Shown here in pieces: positions 55,624-64,000 of a DNA stretch of 64,000 bases; positions within the stretch are counted from its first letter, which is position 1; each line of letters opens with the position of its first letter. The position numbers and the translations under genes are program-made. The notes under the pieces were generated by a model, which was not told the DNA's origin, searched no databases, and saw only the letters and a program-made list of their open reading frames with translations. The stretch is from Bacteroides zhangwenhongii (GTDB lineage: Bacteria > Bacteroidota > Bacteroidia > Bacteroidales > Bacteroidaceae): NCBI RefSeq assembly GCF_009193325.2, contig NZ_CP059856.1:2170001-2234000 (forward strand), read 5' to 3'.

Positions 55624-57552
55624 TCAATCAACTTCCGTACACGGTATTATGAAATAAAAAGTCGAACCTTTACCCAGTTCGGAAGTCACCCCTATTTCTC
55701 CGCCGATCTTCTCTATAATCATCCGACAAATGGAAAGCCCCAAGCCTGTGCCCTGCACAAAGCTGTTCAGTTTGACAAAGCGTTCAAAAATATGTCCCAC
55801 CTTTTCTTTTTCTATTCCTATTCCCGTATCTTTCACATATACACGGACATTCTCCCCTTCCCGTTCAAATCCGAAACGTATCTCTCCCGTATGGGTAAAC
55901 TTGGTAGCGTTGGTGATAAAATTCGTAATGACCTGCATAATACGATTCGGATCGCCCTCCATCTGCAAGTCCTCTTCTCCATTATTAAAGATGAAGTCCA
56001 CACCTCCTTTTATACGTTCCTTGTGAACAGCATAGATTGTCCTGCAGACTTCCCCCAGATTCATCGGACGTTTCACATATTCCAACGTGCCCGCTTCTAT
56101 CTTCGACAAATCCAATATATCATTAATAAGCTGCAACAGAATGTCCGAATTCTGGTTGATAATATCCGAATAAAGTTTCTGTTCTTCGGGGGTATCCGCA
56201 GTAGGCAACAACTGCGAAAACCCGACAATCGCATTGAGCGGTGTCCTGATTTCATGACTCATATTCGCCAAAAAAGCACTCTTCAACCTGTCAGACTGCT
56301 CTGCTTTGATTCTGGCTTTAATCAATTCCTGTTCTATATTCTGGAGATTCGTGGTATCCCAAGAAATACCGATCAGCAACGGTTCACGGTCTTCCATCGG
56401 AACAAGCGCTTTAAGCGTCTGCACAATACGCGCTTCACCGTTAGCCGTCAGATACGTTTCCTGTATATCAATCCTTTGGTGGGTACGAAGCAATTCCAGG
56501 TCATCCTTACGGAACTTCTCAGCTTCCTCAGACTGGAAAATCTCGTAATCCGTATGCCCTATCGCTTTGGAAGCAGGGATACCGGAATGTTCGGCAAATG
56601 CTTTGTTCCAATACAAATACTTGAACTCATCTGCCGGATCTTTCACAAACAGATAGACCGGAATATTATTCAGAATGCCGTCCAACAACTGATTCAGCTC
56701 ACGAAGTTCATCCCGTTTCTTTATGACATCGGTAATATCCTGCGTAAAGAACCAGATCAGCTCCTGTTCATTCTCATGTGTCAGAAAAGAAGACACCTGG
56801 TGCACCCGCTTCTTCGTCTCTCCCATACGTACGTAAGCGGCACGGTAGGCAAAACTGCCATCATTATCCCGTATTTCCTGAAGTCGTTTTTCCCAAGCCT
56901 CTTTCGTGGTCATGGAAACAGGCAAATCATATACCTTCTGAGTCCCCAGTTCCTTAGTCACTCCGTATTCTTCTATGAATTGTTTGTTGGCATACACCAA
57001 TGTCCCATCCTTCGACACGGCAAGAATACTATCGCTCACTTTATCAAGTACACTCTTAAAAACTTCCAATTGCCGTTGAGTAGCCACTCTCTCCGATATG
57101 TCACGGCACATGATCAGTACATATTTTTCGTCCAACGGGAAAATGCGGTTTTCGTAATAGTGACGCTTACCGTTGAAATCCAATTCGTGATGCGCAGCAG
57201 AGACAGTCCCCGTTGCGACTGCGTGCTGCATATTGGAATGTATGTTCTGATAGGCTTCCGGAGGAACCATATTACGCATATGCATCCCAACAAAATCCTC
57301 GTTTGTCACTCCGACATGATTCGTTTCTTCATTGGATACCACTTCGATGCCTATCTCGTTATGATCGAAAACAGTCAACATATCCGGCAAAGAATTCAAG
57401 ATCTTTACAGCATACCTTTCTTTAAAACTAATAGGATTGGCTTTTTCTTTCTCTTGCCTAAGAGCTGAAAGTTCTTGTTTGAGCCGCTCATTTTCTTTAG
57501 TAAGCGCCTCTAATTGTTCAGCCGTTGTTTTTACTGTCCGTTCACTGTCCAT
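55624..57552 (-). CDS. Cytoplasmic sensor histidine kinase with three PAS domains
   Basis: This 642-residue protein has no membrane segment. An N-terminal coiled coil is followed by three PAS domains (about 40-160, 165-290, 290-410), a HisKA domain with the H-box FLANMSHEIRTPLNAI and an HATPase domain (NFITNATKFT, DTGIGIEKEK, GTGLGLSICRMIIEK). It has no receiver domain, so it needs an outside response regulator. The ATG at 57552 (MDSERTVKTT) is preferred to an in-frame TTG at 57585. It converges with bioD. Confidence 0.9.
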   Translation of the reverse strand: MDSERTVKTTAEQLEALTKENERLKQELSALRQEKEKANPISFKERYAVKILNSLPDMLTVFDHNEIGIEVVSNEETNHVGVTNEDFVGMHMRNMVPPEAYQNIHSNMQHAVATGTVSAAHHELDFNGKRHYYENRIFPLDEKYVLIMCRDISERVATQRQLEVFKSVLDKVSDSILAVSKDGTLVYANKQFIEEYGVTKELGTQKVYDLPVSMTTKEAWEKRLQEIRDNDGSFAYRAAYVRMGETKKRVHQVSSFLTHENEQELIWFFTQDITDVIKKRDELRELNQLLDGILNNIPVYLFVKDPADEFKYLYWNKAFAEHSGIPASKAIGHTDYEIFQSEEAEKFRKDDLELLRTHQRIDIQETYLTANGEARIVQTLKALVPMEDREPLLIGISWDTTNLQNIEQELIKARIKAEQSDRLKSAFLANMSHEIRTPLNAIVGFSQLLPTADTPEEQKLYSDIINQNSDILLQLINDILDLSKIEAGTLEYVKRPMNLGEVCRTIYAVHKERIKGGVDFIFNNGEEDLQMEGDPNRIMQVITNFITNATKFTHTGEIRFGFEREGENVRVYVKDTGIGIEKEKVGHIFERFVKLNSFVQGTGLGLSICRMIIEKIGGEIGVTSELGKGSTFYFIIPCTEVD

Positions 57553-57720
57553 AACATAGTGGAATAAAATGTACTTATCTGCCAAAAGTAAATATTTTAT
57601 TGCAGATAAAGACGTAAAATCCTATTTATTTTCGAAAAATCTATTTCCCTCACCGACCCAAGTGAGAGCTTCATTTGTTATACAACTAACCAACGGACGT
57701 TTCACCTTTTAAAACCTGAT

Positions 57721-59229
57721 ATGATTATGACCTTAGTCCTTGCTATTATTCCGGTATTACTATTAATTGTATTAATGGCATTCTTCAAAATGCCGGGCGA
57801 CAAAAGCAGTATCATTTCTCTGATCGTAACAATGCTGATTGCCCTCTTCGGCTTCTCTTTTTCTGCGGACAATCTGTTCTATTCCTTTATATATGGAGCA
57901 CTGAAAGCCGTCTCCCCTATTTTAATCATTATCCTGATGGCTATCTTCAGCTACAATGTATTACTGAAAACAGAGAAGATGGAGATTATCAAACAGCAAT
58001 TCGCTTCTATCTCTACCGATAAAAGTATACAGGTCTTACTGCTGACATGGGGATTCGGCGGGTTATTGGAAGCAATGGCGGGATTCGGAACAGCAGTCGC
58101 CATACCGGCAGCGATTCTTATCAGTCTGGGATTCAAACCTATATTCTCGGCTACAGTAAGTCTGATAGCCAATAGTGTGGCCACCGCTTTCGGAGCGATC
58201 GGAACTCCTGTACTGGTATTAGCCAAAGAAACCAATCTGGATGTGTTGCATCTCAGTACCAATGTCGTATTACAATTGTCGGTCTTGATGTTCCTTATTC
58301 CATTGATATTGCTTTTTCTTACCGACTCCAAAATCAAATCACTACCAAAGAACATCTTCCTTGCCTTGCTGGTAGGAAGCGTTTCGCTAATCAGCCAATA
58401 TATGGCAGCCAAATATATGGGAGCCGAATCTCCGGCTATCATCGGAAGCATTCTTTCCATTATTGTGATTGTCTTGTATGGAAAGCTGACCGCATCCAAA
58501 GAAGAAAAAGCGCGGAAAAGCCATCTGAAGGTGAAAGATATAATGAACGCATGGAGTATCTATCTACTGATCTTATTTCTGATTATACTTACCAGCCCTC
58601 TTTTTCCAGGATTACGCCATACTTTGGAAAATAACTGGGTCACCAGAATCAGTCTGCCCATTAATTCCTCTACAGCCAACTATACGATTTCCTGGCTGAC
58701 TCATGCCGGAGTGCTGCTCTTTATCGGCACTTTTGTCGGCGGATTAATACAAGGAGCTAAAGTAAAAGAGTTGTTTACCGTTCTTTGGAATACGGTGAAG
58801 CAGCTAAAGAAAACATTTATCACAGTGATATGCCTTGTTGGATTATCTACCATTATGGATACCTCCGGAATGATTGCCGTGATTGCTACCGCACTGGCTA
58901 CGGCTACAGGAAGTCTATATCCGTTATTCGCTCCGGTGATTGGTTGTCTGGGAACGTTCATCACGGGAAGTGATACGTCATCCAATATTCTCTTCGGAAA
59001 GTTACAGGCAAGTGTGGCAGGACAAATTCATGTCAGTCCGGATTGGCTGTCGGCAGCCAATACAGTAGGCGCTACCGGAGGAAAAATCATCTCTCCGCAG
59101 AGCATTGCCATCGCTACCTCTGCCGGAAACCAACAGGGTAAGGAAGGTGAGATACTAAAAGCGGCCATCCCGTATGCTTTGGTGTATGTGGCGATAACCG
59201 GACTCATCGTCTATATTTTCAGTTCCTGA
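57721..59229 (+). CDS. lctP: L-lactate permease (LctP family)
   Basis: This 502-residue inner-membrane protein has about 12 to 13 helices and the family segments GFGGLLEAMAGFGTAVAIPA, FGAIGTPVLVLAKETNLD, GMIAVIATALATATG and ATGGKIISPQSIAIATSA. It carries lactate or glycolate with protons. It is monocistronic and divergent from the PAS kinase, which might sense a related metabolite; that link is a guess. Confidence 0.93.
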   Translation: MIMTLVLAIIPVLLLIVLMAFFKMPGDKSSIISLIVTMLIALFGFSFSADNLFYSFIYGALKAVSPILIIILMAIFSYNVLLKTEKMEIIKQQFASISTDKSIQVLLLTWGFGGLLEAMAGFGTAVAIPAAILISLGFKPIFSATVSLIANSVATAFGAIGTPVLVLAKETNLDVLHLSTNVVLQLSVLMFLIPLILLFLTDSKIKSLPKNIFLALLVGSVSLISQYMAAKYMGAESPAIIGSILSIIVIVLYGKLTASKEEKARKSHLKVKDIMNAWSIYLLILFLIILTSPLFPGLRHTLENNWVTRISLPINSSTANYTISWLTHAGVLLFIGTFVGGLIQGAKVKELFTVLWNTVKQLKKTFITVICLVGLSTIMDTSGMIAVIATALATATGSLYPLFAPVIGCLGTFITGSDTSSNILFGKLQASVAGQIHVSPDWLSAANTVGATGGKIISPQSIAIATSAGNQQGKEGEILKAAIPYALVYVAITGLIVYIFSS

Positions 59230-59240
59230 ATCTACAAGAT

Positions 59241-59996
59241 TTATTGAGGGGCGGCAGTATTTGCCTGTTGCTTATGTGCCGACTCTCCTTTCTCTTCATA
59301 ATATTCCTGTTTCTCCTTATTTCTCCGTTCAATAATACTGGTTATATAGACAGTGAAGATAGGGAACATCATCATCCCCAAAGCCGCCAGTACAACCGAA
59401 AGTACCCGCCCGGTAGTGGTCACGGCTATAATATTCGAGCCGACTGTAGTAACATCCATAAATGCCCACCACAAAGCGTCTGTATATTTAGTGACCAAAG
59501 GATTGGCCGTATGTTCAGTAATGAAAAAAGCGAGACTGGCAAAATAGACGGTAGCCAGCAACATCGTCAAATAAGATACAAAAAGCCCTGAAGCCCTGTT
59601 GTAAGTAAACCACCCCACTACAATAGCCAGCGCATATCCGCCACGTACCAGAGGGATAAAACGTAACATATAAGTAACTTCGGGTGAGAACGTCCACCCC
59701 ATATAAGCTATGATATTCTGATAGGGGATGGCAACCAGCAGGAATATAAAGTGAGTAGTGAAATAACGTTTCTTATTATCCGCCAGAATAAATTCGAGAA
59801 CGAAGTCAACCAGAAACAGTACACAGATCCATAGCTGTACTTTCATGTACACACTCTGCGTATAGAAAGGAATACCTTTGAAAGTATCAATAGAGATACT
59901 TATGATCAGAAAAAGAGAAAGCAGAAGAATAACAATGTGCAAAATGCCATAGATTCCTTTTTTCCGTAATACGAAGTCGTAAAGAGCCATTTTCAT
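59241..59996 (-). CDS. Voltage-gated-type ion channel with unusual filter
   Basis: This 251-residue protein has six hydrophobic segments, with the pore loop ALWWAFMDVTTVGSN at about 175-190. The residues TVGSN replace the potassium-selective TVGYG, and S4 carries only scattered arginines (YMLRFIPLVRGGYAL), so voltage sensing and selectivity may be weak. The start is the ATG at 59996 (MKMALYDF) or 59990. The C-terminus is charged and unordered. It converges with lctP 11 bp away. Confidence 0.85.
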   Translation of the reverse strand: MKMALYDFVLRKKGIYGILHIVILLLSLFLIISISIDTFKGIPFYTQSVYMKVQLWICVLFLVDFVLEFILADNKKRYFTTHFIFLLVAIPYQNIIAYMGWTFSPEVTYMLRFIPLVRGGYALAIVVGWFTYNRASGLFVSYLTMLLATVYFASLAFFITEHTANPLVTKYTDALWWAFMDVTTVGSNIIAVTTTGRVLSVVLAALGMMMFPIFTVYITSIIERRNKEKQEYYEEKGESAHKQQANTAAPQ

Positions 59997-60074
59997 AATC
60001 AATCATTTTTTTAGAATTGAAACTCTTAACAAGTAACATATCACGAATGTTTGAACGAATCACCGTGTATTGAA

Positions 60075-60617
60075 TCAAAGTCCTTTCGTAACCACCGGCA
60101 AGCCAAAGAAGCCCTTTTGCAAAGTCAGTACTTTCTCCTTCCCTTGCCGCGTCTTGTTATAAACAGCAGAGGATACATGCAACGTTTCCACATTCCCATT
60201 TTCAAAAGCAACCTGCAAATAGTATTCTTTACGCACTCCATTCGATACATAACGATGTTTGCCGACCCTGCGGGTTTTCTTATGGGTCTCTATATATTTT
60301 TTCTGCACCATAACCGTTTCTTCATATATGGAAGCAGTATCGGCCAGCCAATAATTGCCACTAAGAAACAAGGCATAACTAATAGCGCCCACGCAACCAA
60401 TATGACATAGGACATTCATCACTTTACCCTCTGTTGTAGTCAGCCAAGACCATTTTCTATAAAAAGGCAAAGTGGCAAGAGCGATCAAAAGCGCCACGCC
60501 AACAGGAATCCACCATACTGCTAATGTATCCTCATATATCACATAGCCTAATGCTAATGAAATAATAAAGAGGAAAAGCATCATAATACGGAGCGTCTTA
60601 ACAAAGAAAGTATTCAT
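60075..60617 (-). CDS. Four-helix membrane protein of unknown function
   Basis: This 180-residue protein has four hydrophobic segments in residues 1-90 (IMMLFLFIISLALGYVIY, WWIPVGVALLIALATLPFY, VLCHIGCVGAISYALFLSG) and a C-terminal soluble part rich in charged residues (KTRRVGKHRYVSNGVRKEYYLQVAF) like a small beta domain. No family is recognised. A terminator-type hairpin lies 57 nt before its start. Confidence 0.7.
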   Translation of the reverse strand: MNTFFVKTLRIMMLFLFIISLALGYVIYEDTLAVWWIPVGVALLIALATLPFYRKWSWLTTTEGKVMNVLCHIGCVGAISYALFLSGNYWLADTASIYEETVMVQKKYIETHKKTRRVGKHRYVSNGVRKEYYLQVAFENGNVETLHVSSAVYNKTRQGKEKVLTLQKGFFGLPVVTKGL

Positions 60618-60673
60618 AATATGACCTTTGTGTTATGTGTAAATTTCGTTGTTACTTTTTTAGCATAAAAAAA

Positions 60674-60694
60674 GGCTATCTATCCCAGACAGCC
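60674..60694. terminator. Terminator-like hairpin in a divergent leader
   Basis: An 8-bp stem (GGCTATCT with AGACAGCC, one mismatch), A-rich on its left and T-rich on its right, so it can act in either direction. No gene ends here, so it may close a small RNA or act as an attenuator for the gene at 60617. Confidence 0.55.
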
Positions 60695-60723
60695 AATCTT
60701 TTGTTAACCTTAAATCTAATACT

Positions 60724-60798
60724 ATGAAAAACACATTGCAAATATACGGACTTTCTGCATATCTCCAAATTTTCCGGAAAAAGCAACGTGTCTTATAA
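60724..60798 (+). CDS. Possible 24-residue leader peptide
   Basis: ATG AAA AAC ACA begins a short frame (MKNTLQIYGLSAYLQIFRKK and four more residues) after a typical TTAACCTTAAATCTAATACT lead-in and the hairpin at 60674. It is too short for firm support. No homologue comes to mind. It could be a leader of the downstream AI-2E-type gene. Confidence 0.3.
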   Translation: MKNTLQIYGLSAYLQIFRKKQRVL

Positions 60799-60821
60799 CA
60801 TGGTTTAATAGAAATAGTAGA

Positions 60822-60871
60822 TTCGTTAACATTTAACATAAATCTATCGGATATTAACGAATGCCCGATAG
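60822..60871 (+). ncRNA. Possible H-type pseudoknot in the AI-2E gene leader
   Basis: Two interlocking inverted repeats: TTCGTTAA (60822-60829) with TTAACGAA (60854-60861), and CTATCGG (60844-60850) with CCGATAG (60865-60871). The second pair begins inside the loop of the first, giving a pseudoknot or two competing stems 83 nt before the start codon. Confidence 0.4.
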
Positions 60872-60953
60872 CGTGACTCAGATATATAGCATAGGGCAGC
60901 AAACCTTTCCGGGATTTTTTGTGTTTATTATATAAACGAATTACTTACACAAT

Positions 60954-61958
60954 ATGAATCTCAAAGAACAATACTGGAAATATTCCCTCATTGTCATCAT
61001 TCTGTTTATGGGAGTTATCATCTTCCGGCAAATCACTCCTTTTTTGGGAGGGCTGCTGGGAGCATTTACCATTTACATATTAGTACGCACGCAGATGCAT
61101 CATCTGACGGAAAAGAAGAAAATGAAACGCAGTATCAGCGCATTACTGATCACGGCAGAAACCATTTTTGTATTCCTTGTGCCTCTCGGACTGACCATCT
61201 GGATGATAGTAAACAAACTTCAAGACATCAATCTGGCTCCGCAGACATTCGTAGAGCCCATCCAGCAAGTAGCAGGATTTATCAAAGAAAAGACAGGATA
61301 CGATGTATTAGGGAAAGATACGTTGTCGTTCATAGTCTCCATCCTTCCACGAATCGGACAACTGATTATGTCAAGTATCAGCAGTCTCGCCGTCAATCTG
61401 TTCGTCATGATATTTGTTCTTTACTTCATGCTGATAGGAGGTAAAAAGATGGAAGCATACATCAATGATATTCTCCCGTTCAATGAAACGAACACACGGG
61501 AAGTTATTCATGAAATCAACATGATCGTGCGCTCCAATGCGATCGGTATTCCACTGCTGGCCATTATTCAGGGAGGCATTGCCATGATAGGCTATCTCAT
61601 TTTCGGAGCCCCCAGCGTCTTACTACTAGGTTTCCTCACCTGCTTCGCTACCATCATCCCGATGGTAGGCACCGCATTAGTATGGTTTCCCGTCGCCGCT
61701 TATCTGGCTATCAGCGGAGACTGGTTTCATGCAATCGGACTTTTCGCCTACGGAGCCATTGTCGTATCGCAGTCCGACAACCTGATTCGCTTCATCCTTC
61801 AAAAGAAGATGGCGGATACACATCCGTTGATTACAATCTTCGGAGTTGTGATCGGTCTGCCGTTATTCGGATTTATGGGAATCATCTTCGGTCCGTTATT
61901 ACTCTCGTTATTCTTTCTGTTCGTCAATATGTTCAAGAAAGAATACCTGGATTCATAA
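60954..61958 (+). CDS. AI-2E family transporter
   Basis: This 334-residue inner-membrane protein has eight helices and the family pattern (NAIGIPLLAIIQGGIAMIGYLIFG, FATIIPMVGTALVWFPVAAYL, FGVVIGLPLFGFMGIIFGPLL). Family members are assigned to autoinducer-2 export or Na+/H+ exchange; the substrate here is not known. It is monocistronic after a leader with structured repeats. Confidence 0.88.
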   Translation: MNLKEQYWKYSLIVIILFMGVIIFRQITPFLGGLLGAFTIYILVRTQMHHLTEKKKMKRSISALLITAETIFVFLVPLGLTIWMIVNKLQDINLAPQTFVEPIQQVAGFIKEKTGYDVLGKDTLSFIVSILPRIGQLIMSSISSLAVNLFVMIFVLYFMLIGGKKMEAYINDILPFNETNTREVIHEINMIVRSNAIGIPLLAIIQGGIAMIGYLIFGAPSVLLLGFLTCFATIIPMVGTALVWFPVAAYLAISGDWFHAIGLFAYGAIVVSQSDNLIRFILQKKMADTHPLITIFGVVIGLPLFGFMGIIFGPLLLSLFFLFVNMFKKEYLDS

Positions 61959-62000
61959 AATAACCTACCTTCCGGATGACGAAACTACCGAAAATTTGCG

Positions 62001-62008
62001 TACTTTTG
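62001..62008 (+). promoter_or_regulatory. -7 box of the glycosyltransferase gene
   Basis: TACTTTTG, 26 bp before the start codon. Confidence 0.5.
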
Positions 62009-62034
62009 CAGTCGTAAAACGACACTAAAATTCA

Positions 62035-63207
62035 ATGGAAGCATTTACATTCAATACTGCCGAGCTGATATTATTGTCAGCGGCAGGAGTTCTCTTTATC
62101 ATCCAAGTTATTTATTATCTCGGTTTATACAACCGGATACATTCGCATAACAAAGCTGTACGCAAGGAAGAAACTCATTTCACGCGGGAATTGCCGCCTC
62201 TTTCCGTCATTCTTTGCGCACGCAACGAAGCCGACAATCTGCGTAAAGTCCTTCCTGCCATTCTGGAACAGGACTATCCCCAGTTCGAAGTCATTGTAAT
62301 CAATGACGCTTCCACCGACGAGACAGAGGATGTATTGGGATTCATGGAGGAAAAATACCCTCATCTTTACCATAGTTTTACTCCCGACAGCGCACGTTAT
62401 ATCAGTCATAAGAAATTAGCGCTGACATTAGGAATCAAAGCCAGCAAATATGATTGGCTCGTATTCACGGAAACAAACTGTATACCGGCAAGCAAGGATT
62501 GGTTAAAGCTAATGGCACGCAATTTTACATCACAGACACAGATTGTGTTAGGATATAGCGGGTATGACCGGACAAAAGGATGGCTGCACAAACGTGTCGC
62601 TTTCGACACACTCTTCCAGTCATTGCGTTACTTAGGTCTTGCCCTGGCCGGAAAGCCATATATGGGCATCGGACGTAATCTTGCCTACCGGAAAGAATTA
62701 TTCTTCAAGCAAAAAGGATTTTCAAGCTACCTGAACCTTCAACGCGGAGAAGATGACCTGTTCATCAATCAAATAGCCAACAGCAGCAACACCCGTGTAG
62801 AAACGGATTTCAACGCAACCATGCGGATACAGCCTGTCTACCGTTACAAAGACTGGAAAGAAGAAAAGGTCAGTTATATGGCCACCGCACGCTTTTATCA
62901 TGGGGCACAACGCTACCTATTAGGCTTTGAAACCCTATCACGCCTGTTATTTTACGCCACTTGCATTGCAGGTATCGTATTCGGCATTCTCGATTTCCAC
63001 TGGTTGGTAGCAGGTATCGCATTATTACTATGGCTGATTCGCTACACGGTGCAAGCCATTGTCATTAACCAAACAGCCAAAGAAATGGGCGGCAACCGGA
63101 AATATTATTTCTCATTGCCGGTATTCGATATCCTGCAACCGTTGCAGTCGTTGAAATTCAAGCTCTGTCGTCTATTGCGGGGTAAAGGAGATTTCATGAG
63201 AAGATAG
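62035..63207 (+). CDS. Family 2 glycosyltransferase
   Basis: This 390-residue membrane protein has an N-terminal helix, a GT-A catalytic domain (VIVINDASTDET, FTETNCIPASKDW, GRNLAYRK, RGEDDLFINQ) and two or three C-terminal membrane helices (LFYATCIAGIVFGILDF). It likely moves sugar from a nucleotide donor to a membrane-bound acceptor. The acceptor is unknown, and no polysaccharide genes surround it. It converges with the permease gene 1 bp away. Confidence 0.88.
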   Translation: MEAFTFNTAELILLSAAGVLFIIQVIYYLGLYNRIHSHNKAVRKEETHFTRELPPLSVILCARNEADNLRKVLPAILEQDYPQFEVIVINDASTDETEDVLGFMEEKYPHLYHSFTPDSARYISHKKLALTLGIKASKYDWLVFTETNCIPASKDWLKLMARNFTSQTQIVLGYSGYDRTKGWLHKRVAFDTLFQSLRYLGLALAGKPYMGIGRNLAYRKELFFKQKGFSSYLNLQRGEDDLFINQIANSSNTRVETDFNATMRIQPVYRYKDWKEEKVSYMATARFYHGAQRYLLGFETLSRLLFYATCIAGIVFGILDFHWLVAGIALLLWLIRYTVQAIVINQTAKEMGGNRKYYFSLPVFDILQPLQSLKFKLCRLLRGKGDFMRR

Positions 63208-63208
63208 A

Positions 63209-64000
63209 CTACTCATATCTCATAGAGTTGGCAGGGTTGATCTTGGTTATCAGATATGAAGGACCTATCAGCATCAGGACAGCAGCCAGCAGTGTGCCGA
63301 TATTAATCAGCAGGAAAAGGATGATATTGAAAGATACCGGAACCGTGTCTACGTAATAAGTCTCCGGATCGAGTTTGAAAATGCCGAACCGGGACTGAAG
63401 AATGCAGAACGCCAGACCGATAACATTCCCCCAAAGCATACCTTTGCCTATCAGGAAAACAGCAAACCAAAGGAAAGTTTTGCGGATTGTAAAATTAGTG
63501 GCACCCAAAGCTTTTAGGATACCAATCATATTCGTACGTTCGATAATGATAATCAGCAAACCGGAAATCATGGTAAAACCGGCAACGCCTATCATCAGAA
63601 ACAAAATCACCCACACATTCAGATCCAACAAGTCAAGCCATGCAAATATCTGTGGATTCAACTGTTCGATACTGCGCACATAATACGTACCTCCATATTC
63701 GTCTTTCCGGTTATCGGTATCGATTGCGATTTCATACGTCGTATCTTCCAGCTTATCATAGTCTTTCAGCTGAAGCTCCACCCCTGTAACCTGCTCCGGC
63801 TGCCAACCGTTCAACCGATTCACCAAACTGAGGTCGGTCAATAAAAAAAGATTATCGTATTCGGAGAAATTTGTCTGATAAATTCCGGCAATAGTCAACC
63901 TGCGCGCACGGACATCATCCTGAATATAATAGGTATATATCTTATCCCCCAACTTCAACTTCATCTTTGTAGCCAAAGACTTGGAGATAAGTACACGGTT
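63209..64000 (-). CDS. FtsX/LolE-type ABC permease, 3' part
   Basis: About 264 residues are visible. The frame continues past the right edge: codons before 63976 read NRVLISKSLATK without a stop, so the ATG at 63976 is internal. The C-terminal FtsX domain shows three membrane segments (VWVILFLMIGVAGFTMISGLL, WFAVFLIGKGMLWGNVIGLA, VSFNIILFLLINIGTLLAAVL) and a periplasmic region before them. The end NPANSMRYE resembles LolE-type lipoprotein-release permeases. The ATPase and N-terminus lie outside. Confidence 0.85.
   Translation of the reverse strand, partial: NRVLISKSLATKMKLKLGDKIYTYYIQDDVRARRLTIAGIYQTNFSEYDNLFLLTDLSLVNRLNGWQPEQVTGVELQLKDYDKLEDTTYEIAIDTDNRKDEYGGTYYVRSIEQLNPQIFAWLDLLDLNVWVILFLMIGVAGFTMISGLLIIIIERTNMIGILKALGATNFTIRKTFLWFAVFLIGKGMLWGNVIGLAFCILQSRFGIFKLDPETYYVDTVPVSFNIILFLLINIGTLLAAVLMLIGPSYLITKINPANSMRYE

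Noticed and set aside
55612..57468. 618-codon plus-strand open frame
   Set aside because: It is the antisense of the PAS histidine kinase gene; its residue composition is unlike protein (rich in His, Phe, Arg, Ile) and all kinase motifs are on the minus strand.

Overview
The window comes from a Bacteroides-type chromosome, close to the B. thetaiotaomicron/ovatus group. The evidence is a SusC/SusD pair, many promoters with the Bacteroidota -7 box TAnnTTTG (often TTGG or TTTG about 19 bp upstream), weak Shine-Dalgarno sequences, a BioB-BioA fusion and the gene families present. The species is inferred from gene style, not from an alignment.

Positions 1-9000 are a defence/addiction region. A minus-strand operon (xre, dndC, dndD, dndEi) encodes the modification arm of a DNA phosphorothioation system. 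An IS110-family element sits in the 3' end of dndD. The lost dndD tail survives on the far side of the element, still overlapping the dndE start. A hipBA toxin-antitoxin pair follows. No cognate restriction genes lie inside the window.

Positions 9000-18000, all minus strand, hold a MATE exporter, an AraC regulator and a PNPOx-fold protein behind a structured leader, and then a five-gene operon of STM4015-4014-4013-4012-4011 type. That operon encodes a WGR/LRR protein, an ATP-grasp protein, a sulfatase-fold hydrolase and two radical SAM enzymes, the last fused to a HAD phosphatase. Its function is unknown to me, and it is the best candidate here for an undescribed pathway.

Positions 18000-35000 hold an OmpA-like protein, a DXS-type synthase, a Tricorn-like protease, an MBL-fold protein, an FMN reductase, a LytTR two-component pair, an outer-membrane protein gene broken by a 5-bp tandem duplication, an AAA/PD-(D/E)XK protein, an HU-like regulator with a large inverted-repeat operator candidate, a degenerate retropepsin-like protein and a second AraC/PNPOx pair.

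Positions 35000-43000 hold a DnaQ-like exonuclease and a remnant of a second copy on the other side of a DUF4143 ATPase gene, a LacI-uxuB-uxuA operon for mannonate metabolism with a near-perfect LacI-type operator, small stress membrane proteins and a fosmidomycin-resistance-type MFS exporter.

Positions 43000-64000 hold a susCD locus, a complete biotin operon (bioBA, F, G, C, D), a triple-PAS histidine kinase, lactate permease, an ion channel with an unusual selectivity filter, an AI-2E-family transporter, a family 2 glycosyltransferase and the 3' part of an FtsX/LolE-type permease gene. I saw no rRNA, tRNA or CRISPR array.
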